DNA from: Elusimicrobiota bacterium
GTDB lineage: Bacteria > Elusimicrobiota > Elusimicrobia > UBA1565 > UBA9628
Assembly: GCA_027452025.1 (NCBI GenBank)
Contig: DAIDHI010000035.1
Location: 104,262-168,261, forward strand
Direction: 5' to 3'
Length of the DNA: 64,000 bases
The position numbers and the translations under genes are program-made. Position 1 is the first letter of the stretch, and each line of letters begins with the position of its first letter. Below, in pieces: positions 25,900 through 34,230 of the stretch. Under the pieces are notes generated by a model. It did not search any database. It worked only from the letters and a program-made list of their open reading frames with translations, and was not told where the DNA came from.

Positions 25900-25912
25900 A
25901 GGAGAGAGAGCC

Positions 25913-26977
25913 ATGGCCAACGTCAAGAAAAGCGACTTGCTCAAAGAGCCGATCGAGCACTTCGATATTACCAAGCATAACACCGTGCCGCTCGTCGAAG
26001 CGATGTCGAAGATGGCCTTCTCCGCGCGCGACTTGGCGCGCGCCAGCGAGATCTACGACCGCATGCTGGCGGACCGCGACTGCAGCGTCATCCTGTGCCT
26101 GGCCGGCTCGCTGTTCTCGGCCGGCCTCAAGAAGATCGTGTTCGACCTCGTCGCCAACAACATGGTCGACGCCATCGTGTCGACGGGAGCCAACATCGTC
26201 GACCAGGATTTCTTCGAGAGCCTGGGCTTCAAGCACTATAAGGGGACCAAGTGGGTCGACGACCACGCCATGCGCGCCGCCCGGGTCGATCGCATCTACG
26301 ACACGTTCATCGACGAAGACGAGCTCGGGCAGTGCGACAATACGATCTCGGAGATCGCGGCCAGCCTCAAGCCCAAGCCGTACTCCTCGCGCGAGATCAT
26401 CGAGGAAATGGGGAAATTTTTGGCGCAGCCGAAAAACTGCAAGGCGAAGGACTCGATCGTGCTGGCGGCCTACAAGAAGCAGGTGCCGATCTTCGTGCCG
26501 GCCTTTTCCGACTGCTCCGCGGGCTTCGGCTTCCTGCATCACCAGTGGCACAATCCGGAGGAGCATGCCTCCATCGATTCCGCCAAGGATTTCCGCGAGC
26601 TCGTGCGCTGCAAGCTCGAGTCCAAGGATACCGGCCTTCTCATGATCGGCGGCGGCGTGCCGAAGAACTTCGCCCAAGACGTCACCGTGGGCGCCGAGAT
26701 GCTGGGCCTCGAAACCCGGATGCACAAGTACGCGATCCAAATCACCGTCGCCGACGAGCGCGACGGCGCTCTCTCCGGCTCGACGCTGCGCGAAGCCTGC
26801 TCTTGGGGCAAAGTCGACACGGTCTACGAGCAGATGGTGTACTCCGAGGCGACTCTCGCGCTGCCGCTGCTCGCCTCCTACGCTTATCACAAGGGCAATT
26901 GGAAGAAGCGCGGCGCCCGGCGTTTCAACGCCCTGCTCAACGACGACAAGGCTTCCATCCCGGCGGCCCACCGCTAG
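25913..26977 (+). CDS. speY: deoxyhypusine-synthase homologue, likely homospermidine synthase
   Basis: A 354-residue member of the deoxyhypusine synthase family. The catalytic lysine motif SWGK is present (Lys300), as are the NAD-binding STGAN and GGGVPKNF segments. Bacteria lack the eIF5A substrate; the Anabaena homologue SpeY makes homospermidine from putrescine by the same NAD-dependent aminobutyl transfer, and an agmatinase that would supply putrescine is encoded two genes downstream. The ATG has a strong ribosome-binding sequence and a hairpin before it. Substrate assignment is inferred from family and context. Confidence 0.82.
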   Translation: MANVKKSDLLKEPIEHFDITKHNTVPLVEAMSKMAFSARDLARASEIYDRMLADRDCSVILCLAGSLFSAGLKKIVFDLVANNMVDAIVSTGANIVDQDFFESLGFKHYKGTKWVDDHAMRAARVDRIYDTFIDEDELGQCDNTISEIAASLKPKPYSSREIIEEMGKFLAQPKNCKAKDSIVLAAYKKQVPIFVPAFSDCSAGFGFLHHQWHNPEEHASIDSAKDFRELVRCKLESKDTGLLMIGGGVPKNFAQDVTVGAEMLGLETRMHKYAIQITVADERDGALSGSTLREACSWGKVDTVYEQMVYSEATLALPLLASYAYHKGNWKKRGARRFNALLNDDKASIPAAHR

Positions 26978-26983
26978 GACGCG

Positions 26984-27841
26984 GTGAGCCGCGTCTTCTC
27001 GGACCCCGCGACCACGTCTTACGGCGCGCCCGGGCACCCTGAGGCGCCGTTTCGCGTCGCCAGGACGGCGCAGTGCCCGGCCGCCGCGGGACACCGCATC
27101 GAGAAGCCCGCGGCGGCGGCGGCGCCCGAGGACGTGGCCTTGCTGCACGCGCCCGACCACTTCGAACGCGTCCGGCGCGCGGCGTTCGACGACCCGGACA
27201 CGCCGGCTTACCCCGGCATCGCGGAGATCGCCTTGATCAGCCTGGCGGGCGCGCTGGCAGCGGCGAAATCCGCGGCGGCGGGCGAGCCGGCCTTCTCGCT
27301 GATGCGGCCCCCGGGGCATCACGCCGGCAAAAGCCGGGTCGCCGGCTTTTGCTACTTCAACAATGTCGCCCTCTCCTGCGCCCGCCTGCTCGAGCAAGCG
27401 CCTTCGCGGCGCGTCGCCATCGTCGACATCGACGTCCATCACGGCGACGGCACCGAAGAGCTCGTGCGCGGCCGCCCGGATGTCTACTTTACGTCCCTGC
27501 ATCAAAGCCCCCTCTACCCGGGAAGCGGGCTGGAGTCCCGCGACAACTGCCTCAACTTTCCCCTCCCGCCGGGCACGGGCGAGGCGGCCTATCTTCGCGC
27601 TTTGGAGAGCGCCCTGGGCGCGGCGCTGGAATTCAAGCCCGACGTCTTGGCCGTGTCGGCCGGGTTCGACACCTACCGGGAATGCCCCATCGCCCAGCTG
27701 CGCCTGGAAAAGTCGAGCTACCGGCGCATCGGCGCCCTGCTGTCGCAGACCGGGCTCAAGCGTTACGCCGTACTGGAGGGCGGCTATGCCGAGGCTCTGC
27801 CCCTCCTCGTCGAGAACTTCCTAGACGGGTTCTTCGCCTGA
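26984..27841 (+). CDS. HDAC/acetylpolyamine amidohydrolase-type deacetylase
   Basis: A 285-residue zinc deacetylase of the histone deacetylase fold, starting GTG 7 bases after the previous stop codon. Active-site elements are all visible: RPPGHH (His112, His113), zinc ligands Asp150 and His152 in DIDVHHGDG, Asp229 in AGFDT and the catalytic Tyr268 in GGY. Bacterial members hydrolyse acetylated polyamines, acetoin-pathway substrates or protein lysines. Between a polyamine synthase homologue and an agmatinase, acetylpolyamine is the most likely substrate, though this is inference. Confidence 0.85.
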   Translation: MSRVFSDPATTSYGAPGHPEAPFRVARTAQCPAAAGHRIEKPAAAAAPEDVALLHAPDHFERVRRAAFDDPDTPAYPGIAEIALISLAGALAAAKSAAAGEPAFSLMRPPGHHAGKSRVAGFCYFNNVALSCARLLEQAPSRRVAIVDIDVHHGDGTEELVRGRPDVYFTSLHQSPLYPGSGLESRDNCLNFPLPPGTGEAAYLRALESALGAALEFKPDVLAVSAGFDTYRECPIAQLRLEKSSYRRIGALLSQTGLKRYAVLEGGYAEALPLLVENFLDGFFA

Positions 27842-27847
27842 TATAAT
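27842..27847 (+). promoter_or_regulatory. -10 element giving a leaderless agmatinase message
   Basis: A perfect TATAAT begins at the last-but-none base after the deacetylase stop codon and ends 6 bases before the GTG at 27854. Transcription would start at about the start codon. The -35 region inside the upstream gene is weak. Confidence 0.5.
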
Positions 27848-27853
27848 CCACCC

Positions 27854-28894
27854 GTGAAGTTCGACCCCAACTCGGCGGCGACGGACGGCTCCAACATCTT
27901 CGGCCTGCCGTTCAAGGAAGAGGAAGCCGTCGTCGTCTACCTGCCGGTTCCCTGGGAAGCGACGACGTCCTACGGCGCCGGCACGGCCGCCGCGCCCGCC
28001 GCCATCCTCGAGGCCAGCAGGCAAGTCGACCTATACGATTTCGACGTCCTCAGGCCCTACGAGCCGGGCCTCTTCATGCGCCCCGAGCCAAAGCAGGTGC
28101 GCGACTGGAATCGCCGGGCTCGGGCCGCCGCCAAGAAGGTGATCGCCGCGGGCGGGACCGGCGAAAGCAAGGCTCTGCAAAAGTCCGCCGACGCCGTCAA
28201 CGCCTTGAGCGAGAAGCTCAACGCCTGGGTCTACGGCGAGACTTCGGCGCTCCTCGACCGCGGCAAGATCGTCGGGATCGTCGGAGGGGACCATTCGACG
28301 CCCTATGGCGCCATCCGCGCCGCCGCCGAGAGCCATCCCGGCCTGGGACTGCTCCACTTCGACGCCCATCACGACCTGCGCGAGGCCTACGAGGGCTTCA
28401 CGCACTCGCATGCCTCCATCTTCTACAACGTGCTCAAGGACACTCCGGAAGTCGGCCGCCTGGTGCAGGTGGGCGTCCGGGACTTTTGCGAGGACGAGCG
28501 CAGCTTCTGCGCCTCCCAAGGCCGGCGCGTGAGCGTCTTTTACGACGGTGATCTCGCCCGGCGGCGCTTCTCCGGGGAGCCTTGGGCCGAAATCGCCGCC
28601 GAGATCGTCGCCCAACTGCCGGAAACCGTGTGGGTCACGGTCGACATCGACGGCCTGGACCCGCGGTTTTGCCCCAACACCGGCACGCCCGTGCCCGGCG
28701 GCATCGACTTTCGCGAGCTCAATCACGTACTCGGCGAGGTGGCGCGCTCCGGCCGCCGCATCGTCGGCTTCGACCTCGTCGAGGTAGCCCCGGGCAAGGA
28801 CGCAGGCCAGTGGGACGCCAACGTCGGCGCCCGCCTCCTTTATAAGCTGTCGGCCTGGGCCCTGGCCAGCCAGGGCCGAGTCAAGCTGCGCTGA
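27854..28894 (+). CDS. speB: agmatinase/ureohydrolase
   Basis: A 346-residue ureohydrolase with the binuclear Mn2+ ligands: His147 in GGDHS, Asp170, His172 and Asp174 in DAHHD, and Asp264/Asp266 in DIDGLDP. Agmatinases cleave agmatine to putrescine and urea. Arginase, guanidinobutyrase or aminopropylagmatinase activity cannot be excluded from sequence, but the neighbouring SpeY-like enzyme uses putrescine. The first ~30 residues extend beyond a minimal ureohydrolase, and the GTG start is immediately downstream of a -10 box. Confidence 0.88.
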   Translation: MKFDPNSAATDGSNIFGLPFKEEEAVVVYLPVPWEATTSYGAGTAAAPAAILEASRQVDLYDFDVLRPYEPGLFMRPEPKQVRDWNRRARAAAKKVIAAGGTGESKALQKSADAVNALSEKLNAWVYGETSALLDRGKIVGIVGGDHSTPYGAIRAAAESHPGLGLLHFDAHHDLREAYEGFTHSHASIFYNVLKDTPEVGRLVQVGVRDFCEDERSFCASQGRRVSVFYDGDLARRRFSGEPWAEIAAEIVAQLPETVWVTVDIDGLDPRFCPNTGTPVPGGIDFRELNHVLGEVARSGRRIVGFDLVEVAPGKDAGQWDANVGARLLYKLSAWALASQGRVKLR

Positions 28895-28937
28895 GCGTCG
28901 ACTCCCGTTGCGCCCGCGAGCCCGCTCCGTCGGGAGG

Positions 28938-30299
28938 CTAAATGCGCTCGAAGTTCCGCTCGCGCTCCCAACAGGTGACGGCCCGGTCGAAAGCGGCTTG
29001 CTCGGCGCGCGCGGTGTGGAGGTAGTGCTTGAAGACGGTCTCCCCGAAGGCCTCACGAGCGGCCTTGGACGTCTCGAGCAGGCCGATCGCCTCGTTGAGC
29101 GTGCGGGGCACGGGCGTGACCTTGGCCTCGTAGGCGTTGCCTTCAAAGGCCGGCGGAGGCTCGAGCTTGTTCTCGATGCCGTAAAGTCCGGCGGCGATCG
29201 TCGCCGCGAAGGCGAGGTAAGGGTTGGCGTCGGCCCCTGGGATGCGGTTTTCGATGCGCAGGGAAGGTCCTTGCCCGACGGCGCGGAAGCCGCAGGTGCG
29301 GTTGTCCCGAGCCCAGGCGATGCGCGTCGGCGCGAAGGTCGCGGACTGATAACGCTTATAGGAATTGATCGTCGGAGCGTAGAAATACGACCATTCCCGG
29401 GCCAGGCTCATCTGCCCCGCGAGAAAGTGCCTGAACAGCCGGCTTGGCTTTCCCCCCTCCGGAAACAGCGGTCTTCGGCCCGCCGCGTCCCAGAGGCTGG
29501 CGTGGATGTGGCAGCTTGAGCCCGCGAGCCGGGAATCGAACTTGGCCATGAAGGTGATCGCCGCGCCTTTGGCCATCGCGATCTCCTTGGCGCCGTGCTT
29601 GTAGAAGGTGTGCCAGTCGGCCATTTGAAGGGCCGTCGAATATCCCAGGTTGATTTCATGCTGCCCCGGCCCCCACTCGCCCTTGGACGTCTCGACGGGA
29701 ATGCCGGAAGCTTCCATGAGGTTGCGGATGTCCCCGACGACGGGCTCTTCTTTGGCGCCCTGGAAGATGTGGTAGTCCTCGATGTAGGAGCCAAAATGCT
29801 CCAGATTATGGAACGCCTTCTTCTGCGCGGATTCATAGGTTTCGCGCAAGAGATAGAACTCGAGCTCCGAGGCCATCTTGACGCTGAACCCGGCCTTGGC
29901 CGCGCGCTCGATCTGCCGCTTGAGGATCGTTCGCGGCGCCGCTTCGATGGGAGCGCCTCCTTCATCGACGAGGTCGCAGACGACGAGAGAGGTTCCGGGG
30001 CTCCAAGCCAAGGGCCGCGTCGTCGAGAAGTCGGGGACGAGATGGAAGTCCTGGTAGCCGCGCTCCCAGCTCGTCAGCTCATAGCCGGGCACCGGGTCCA
30101 TCTCCATGTCGACAGTGAGCAGGTAGGCGCAGGCGTGCGTTCCGTGCGCGGCCACGGTGTCGACGAAGTGGCGCGCCGTCGCGCGCTTGCCCATCCAGCG
30201 TCCTTGCATATCCGGGAAGGCCAGAACGACGGTGTGAATTTTGCCGTCGGCGATGTCGGCGAGCAGCCGCGCGAGTTTGGGATCTTTGGATGGCGCCAT
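28938..30299 (-). CDS. glutamine synthetase family ligase (PuuA-like)
   Basis: A 453-residue GS-fold ligase. The beta-grasp N-terminus, catalytic ASELEFYL with metal-binding Glu residues, GPGQHEINL, the ATP-site SSCHIHAS and the NRIPGADANPY segment are all present. The family includes true glutamine synthetases and gamma-glutamylpolyamine or ethanolamine ligases such as PuuA. Its convergent placement beside polyamine genes, and absence of a C-terminal adenylylation tyrosine motif that I can recognise, favour a gamma-glutamyl-amine ligase. True GlnA remains possible. Confidence 0.8.
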   Translation of the reverse strand: MAPSKDPKLARLLADIADGKIHTVVLAFPDMQGRWMGKRATARHFVDTVAAHGTHACAYLLTVDMEMDPVPGYELTSWERGYQDFHLVPDFSTTRPLAWSPGTSLVVCDLVDEGGAPIEAAPRTILKRQIERAAKAGFSVKMASELEFYLLRETYESAQKKAFHNLEHFGSYIEDYHIFQGAKEEPVVGDIRNLMEASGIPVETSKGEWGPGQHEINLGYSTALQMADWHTFYKHGAKEIAMAKGAAITFMAKFDSRLAGSSCHIHASLWDAAGRRPLFPEGGKPSRLFRHFLAGQMSLAREWSYFYAPTINSYKRYQSATFAPTRIAWARDNRTCGFRAVGQGPSLRIENRIPGADANPYLAFAATIAAGLYGIENKLEPPPAFEGNAYEAKVTPVPRTLNEAIGLLETSKAAREAFGETVFKHYLHTARAEQAAFDRAVTCWERERNFERI

Positions 30300-30307
30300 G
30301 GTGCGCC

Positions 30308-30336
30308 ATTGTAGACAATTGACGGAGGCGTTTCAA
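30308..30336 (-). promoter_or_regulatory. promoter of the glutamine-synthetase-like gene
   Basis: On the minus strand TTGAAA (30336-30331), a 17-base spacer and TACAAT (30313-30308) precede the ATG at 30299 by 8 bases, predicting a leaderless or nearly leaderless message. Confidence 0.6.
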
Positions 30337-30417
30337 CCGCGCCGGCATTAGAAACTATATGATAATAGATAGCACTTAAAATATATGTAACACTATTATA
30401 TGGACTTATAGGAGGTC
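30337..30417. other. AT-rich intergenic segment
   Basis: About 70% A+T in an otherwise GC-rich region, between the divergent GS-like and parA promoters. It holds a 7-base inverted repeat (ATAATAG at 30362, CTATTAT at 30393). No gene is visible in it. Confidence 0.6.
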
Positions 30418-30446
30418 TTGACAGCGTTCGGCGCATCTGTTATGAT
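30418..30446 (+). promoter_or_regulatory. parAB promoter
   Basis: TTGACA (30418-30423), an ideal 17-base spacer and TATGAT (30441-30446) form the best sigma-70-type promoter in the window, placed 48 bases before the parA ATG. Confidence 0.75.
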
Positions 30447-30474
30447 CGTTTTCTCAACGGCACCCCAAACCCCT

Positions 30475-30490
30475 GTTTTCACGTGAAAAC
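30475..30490. promoter_or_regulatory. parS-like palindrome at the parA start
   Basis: GTTTTCACGTGAAAAC is a perfect 16-base palindrome sharing the TTTCACGTGAAA core with the bacterial parS consensus TGTTTCACGTGAAACA. It ends 3 bases before the parA ATG, inside the transcribed leader, so ParB binding could autoregulate parAB as well as nucleate segregation. Confidence 0.7.
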
Positions 30491-30493
30491 CCA

Positions 30494-31321
30494 ATGACCG
30501 AAGTGATCGCCATTGCCAATCAGAAGGGGGGTGTTGGAAAAACGACCACTGCGGTCAATTTGAGCGTCGCTTTGGCTCAATTAGGGCACCAGACACTTCT
30601 TATCGACCTTGATCCACAGGGGAATGCCACTTCGGGCCTTGGGATCGATAAGCGAGCGCTGAATCCCAACGTATACCATGTCCTGGTGGATTTACTTCCG
30701 ATCGAAAAGACCATCAGAGAAACGAGCATCCCTAACCATGCCATTGCCGGAGCTAGTCCCGATCTCATTGGCGCAGAAGTCGAACTAGTTTCGGCGCTCG
30801 CGCGCGAAAGCCGTCTTAAGGGCGCACTATCCACCAGCAAGAATCGCTTCGAATACGTATTGATCGACTGCCCACCTTCCTTGGGTTTATTGACCATAAA
30901 CGCTCTTACGGCAGCGGACAAGGTCATTATTCCCATTCAAGGGGAATATTACGCCATGGAGGGGCTGGCTCAGTTTGTGAGTGCTGTGGATAAGGTTAAA
31001 AAGACCTTAAACCCCCGTCTTAGCCTAGAGGGGGGCGTCTTAACCATGTTCGATGCCCGCATGACCCTCTCCCAACAGGTAAGAGAGGAAGTCGGCCGCT
31101 TCTTTGGCGGGAGTCTATTCAACACTCTCATCCCTCGCAATATTCGCATCGCCGAGGCACCAGGCTTTGGACAAAGTATTTTCCAATATGACGCTAAGTC
31201 GCGGGGGGCTGAATCCTACCTAGCGCTAGCCCAAGAATTTCTGGCTCGCCGCGGTTTAGTAGTGCCCGCGGCCCCGACACCGCCGCTGGAGCCTTCGGAA
31301 CCGACTGGAGCACAATCATGA
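30494..31321 (+). CDS. parA: ParA/Soj chromosome-partition ATPase
   Basis: A 275-residue ParA-type ATPase with the deviant Walker A KGGVGKTTT near residues 12-20, Walker A' and B segments (LIDLDPQGN; VLIDCPPSLG). It forms DNA-bound gradients that move ParB-parS complexes and separates sister origins; it can also modulate DnaA. It overlaps parB by 4 bases (ATGA). Its base composition is about 50% G+C against roughly 65-70% in flanking genes, with many A/T-ending codons, unlike its neighbours. Confidence 0.93.
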   Translation: MTEVIAIANQKGGVGKTTTAVNLSVALAQLGHQTLLIDLDPQGNATSGLGIDKRALNPNVYHVLVDLLPIEKTIRETSIPNHAIAGASPDLIGAEVELVSALARESRLKGALSTSKNRFEYVLIDCPPSLGLLTINALTAADKVIIPIQGEYYAMEGLAQFVSAVDKVKKTLNPRLSLEGGVLTMFDARMTLSQQVREEVGRFFGGSLFNTLIPRNIRIAEAPGFGQSIFQYDAKSRGAESYLALAQEFLARRGLVVPAAPTPPLEPSEPTGAQS

Positions 31322-32205
31322 GAAAAGCCCTTGGCCGTGGACTAGAAGCACTCATTCCCACACACGATGACGCAATGTCAGTGTCAGGGGCCGAAAAGCC
31401 ATCCGGACAGCCGTTGCGCGTTCCGATCGAACGGATTCGTCCGAACCATCTCCAACCGCGTAAGCATTTCGACGCAGAGCGCTTGGCGGAACTGGCCTCT
31501 TCAATCAAGAATCATGGCCTGGCGCAGCCTCTGATCGTCTCTTATGACCAGGCCAGCGACACCTACGAGTTGATCGCTGGCGAGCGTCGTCTGCGCGCCT
31601 GCGAGCTAGCCGGCCTTAAAGAAGTAGACGTCGTCGTTCGCGCGCCCGACTCGGAGCGCCAGCGGATGATCGTCGCCATGATCGAGAACCTTCAACGCGA
31701 GGACCTCAATCCCATCGAGGAAGCTCTGGGGTATTTGCGGCTGATCAAGGAGTTCCAAATTTCGCAATCCGACTTAGCGCAGGTCGTCGGCAAATCCAAA
31801 TCGGCGGTCTCCAACACCTTGCGCCTTCTGGATTTACCCGAGGAGATCCAAAAGGCGCTCCAGTTCGGCCAGCTGACGGAAGGCCATGCGCGGGCCCTGC
31901 TGATGATTGAAGATCCGCTGCACCGGCGCAAGATCTTTAGCTTGGTCGTGGAGCAACGACTTTCGGTTCGTCAGACCGAAGATCTGGCGCGTGGCGCTAA
32001 AGCGGCCTCTTCCGAACCGCCTAAGCCCCGCACGAAACTGGAAAAACCAGCCGATATCCGCTCTTTGGAGACAGCCCTCGAGCAGACGTTGGGTACGAAG
32101 GTGGAGATTCGCACGCGCAAGGACCCAAGGAAGGGGGGTAGCCTCACGATCCACTTTTTCTCGCTCGATGATTTCGACAAAATCGTAAAAATGATTAAAA
32201 AATAA
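31318..32205 (+). CDS. parB: ParB/Spo0J chromosome-partition protein
   Basis: A 295-residue ParB. The N-terminal CTPase/nuclease-like domain shows the GERRLRA motif (arginine-rich CTP-binding patch), followed by a helix-turn-helix (about 155-190, with SQSDLAQVVGKSKSAVSN) that binds parS and a C-terminal dimerisation domain. It loads on parS and slides as a clamp. Composition is intermediate between parA and the flanking genes. Its TAA overlaps the ATG of the next secreted protein. Confidence 0.93.
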   Translation: MRKALGRGLEALIPTHDDAMSVSGAEKPSGQPLRVPIERIRPNHLQPRKHFDAERLAELASSIKNHGLAQPLIVSYDQASDTYELIAGERRLRACELAGLKEVDVVVRAPDSERQRMIVAMIENLQREDLNPIEEALGYLRLIKEFQISQSDLAQVVGKSKSAVSNTLRLLDLPEEIQKALQFGQLTEGHARALLMIEDPLHRRKIFSLVVEQRLSVRQTEDLARGAKAASSEPPKPRTKLEKPADIRSLETALEQTLGTKVEIRTRKDPRKGGSLTIHFFSLDDFDKIVKMIKK

Positions 32206-33194
32206 TGATTTTTTTAATATTATCCCTGTTCTTGGCCCCGGCGCGCGCCCAGGATCTGCCGACAGCCAGCACGAGCACGATCATGCCGACCTACCTCGCG
32301 CTGTCGCCCAACCTGAACGATTTCAAGCGCTTCGCCGATGGGGGAAGCGACGGAAACTGGTACATCGGCTACAATAACGCCTGGATCGTCAAGCTGCCCC
32401 CCGCGCCGGCGGGGGAATTCTCGCGGGCCTACATCGGCGCGCGCATCGGGCGGGCCAAGACGCGGCCAAATCCCAATCGGCCATGGGAGCGCCAACTCAT
32501 CGACGGCAAGATCTACATGGCGATCTCACAGACCCCGGCCTTCAGCTCCGGCCAAAGCTTTTACTTGGCGCGAGCCCGCGACATTTCCGTCGAGCCCAAT
32601 CCCAATACTTTCGTCGACGGCGTGGGCCCCGCGGAGTGGTTCTGGACGGAGGTGCCGCTCAACCTCGTCAGCTTCACCCAGCCCAACTATCTCGTGATCT
32701 GGTCGCCTAGCGAATATTTCACGCAGGCCTCCAGCGCCCCGATCTTGGCCGCAGCCGAAGTCGACGCCTCGCAGGCGCAAGGCGAGACGCACGCCTGGAA
32801 CAACCGGGAAATCGTCGGCGTGCCGCCTCGGGATCCCGCGACTTCCCTCGAGACTCCCATCGACAACATCAACCCCGCCCTCGCCATCAAGCTGGTGCCT
32901 CCCAGCGAGAGCGAGATCGTGGTCACCGAGTTTTCCGTGCAGAACCTCGGCAAGAAGTCCGTCGTCTCGTTCTCCGTCGCCGGGCAGGATATCGCCGAAG
33001 CTTGGGTGGAAGCGTCGCGCGATCAGCTGGATTGGGAGCGCGTGTCCCCTATCGAGCGGCAGCAGCCCTTCATGTTCACTCTCAAGGGAGCCGAGATGCC
33101 GCCTCCGGGATCTTATCTGCGCGGCGCCGCGCGGGACGTCACCGGCGCCGTGGGCGACAGCCCCATTTACGCGATCCCGTATGCCTCGCGCTGA
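32205..33194 (+). CDS. secreted protein of unknown function
   Basis: A 329-residue protein with an N-terminal signal peptide (hydrophobic MIFLILSLFLAPARA). The mature protein is beta-rich with two halves: about 20-215 of unknown type and a C-terminal ~100-residue domain (VTEFSVQNLGKKSVVSFSV onwards) that resembles an Ig-like fold. I do not recognise a family. It starts at the overlap TAATG with parB, so it is probably translated from the parAB message. Confidence 0.55.
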   Translation: MIFLILSLFLAPARAQDLPTASTSTIMPTYLALSPNLNDFKRFADGGSDGNWYIGYNNAWIVKLPPAPAGEFSRAYIGARIGRAKTRPNPNRPWERQLIDGKIYMAISQTPAFSSGQSFYLARARDISVEPNPNTFVDGVGPAEWFWTEVPLNLVSFTQPNYLVIWSPSEYFTQASSAPILAAAEVDASQAQGETHAWNNREIVGVPPRDPATSLETPIDNINPALAIKLVPPSESEIVVTEFSVQNLGKKSVVSFSVAGQDIAEAWVEASRDQLDWERVSPIERQQPFMFTLKGAEMPPPGSYLRGAARDVTGAVGDSPIYAIPYASR

Positions 33195-34230
33195 ACGCCG
33201 CTCGGCGCCCGCCGTCGGGATCGTCGGCGCCACCGGAATGGTGGGCCAGGAGCTGTTGGCTCTTCTCGAACGGCGGCGCTTCCCCGTCGGCTCCCTGGCG
33301 GCGTTTTCTTCCGGAAGTTTTCGCAAATCGGTGCGCTTCCGCGGCCGGGCCTGCGCGGCTCCGGCCCCCACGACGGCGGCGTTGCGGCGCTGCTCGCTGA
33401 TCTTCTTCGTCAGCGCCGACGAAGTCTCGCGCCGCCTGGCTCCCGCGCTGGCCGATAGCGGAGCCTGGGTCATCGACGACAGCTCCGCCTTCCGGCTCGA
33501 TCCCAAAGTGCCGCTGGTCATTCCCGAGGTCAACGCGTCCGCCCTTCGCCCGGACCGCCGTCTCGTCGCGGGCCCCAATTGCACGATGACGGGCCTGGCC
33601 GTCGCCGGGTTTGCCCTGCACGAGGCCGCCGAGGTCCGCGAAGTCCGCCTGGCGTCCTACCAGGCGGTCTCGGGAGCGGGACGAGCGGCCTTGCTGGAGT
33701 TCTTCGACCAAGCGGCTCGGCAGCGCGCGGAGCTGCGCCTGCGGGGCGGCAAGGCCCCGGTCCCGCGTGCTCGGAAGGCCTCGGCGCTGCCGCGGGCCAT
33801 CGCCGGCAACGTCGTGCCGCAGGTTGGCTCCTTCGACGACGCCGGCGAAAGCTCCGAGGAGCGCAAGGTGGCCGCCGAGCTGCGCAAAATCTGGTCGGCG
33901 CCAGGCCTGCGCGTCAGCGTCACGGCCGTGCGCGTGCCCGTCGTGCGCGGGCATTCCCTCGCCGCATGGCTGACGCTGCGGCGACGGCTGGCCCCGGCCG
34001 CGGCCGCCAAGCTCCTCGCCAACGCGCCGGGATTGCGCTTTTTCCGGGACGGCTACCCGACGCCGCTGGAGACGGCCGGCAGCGATCCCGTATACGCCGG
34101 CCGCCTGCGGCCTGGGGCCGCCGCCGGAGAGCTCGCTCTCTGGATCGTCTCCGACAACCTGCTCAAGGGCGCGGCGCTCAACTCCGTCCAGATCGCCGAG
34201 GAGCTGCTGCGGCGCCGGTGGCTGTCTTAG
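33181..34230 (+). CDS. asd: aspartate-semialdehyde dehydrogenase
   Basis: A 349-residue ASADH, which reduces aspartyl phosphate to the semialdehyde in Lys/Thr/Met and diaminopimelate synthesis. Visible are the NADP-binding GATGMVG, active-site Cys in GPNCTM, the SYQAVSGAG segment and the RVPVVRGHS histidine. The start ATG at 33181 overlaps the previous gene by 14 bases; the first ~10 residues are a low-complexity extension. No other lysine-pathway gene is adjacent. Confidence 0.9.
   Translation: MPRAERRSAPAVGIVGATGMVGQELLALLERRRFPVGSLAAFSSGSFRKSVRFRGRACAAPAPTTAALRRCSLIFFVSADEVSRRLAPALADSGAWVIDDSSAFRLDPKVPLVIPEVNASALRPDRRLVAGPNCTMTGLAVAGFALHEAAEVREVRLASYQAVSGAGRAALLEFFDQAARQRAELRLRGGKAPVPRARKASALPRAIAGNVVPQVGSFDDAGESSEERKVAAELRKIWSAPGLRVSVTAVRVPVVRGHSLAAWLTLRRRLAPAAAAKLLANAPGLRFFRDGYPTPLETAGSDPVYAGRLRPGAAAGELALWIVSDNLLKGAALNSVQIAEELLRRRWLS

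Noticed and set aside
28902-28936. CTCCCG/CGGGAG hairpin between convergent agmatinase and GS-like genes
   Set aside because: The 23-base loop and absence of a T-run make it a weak terminator candidate.
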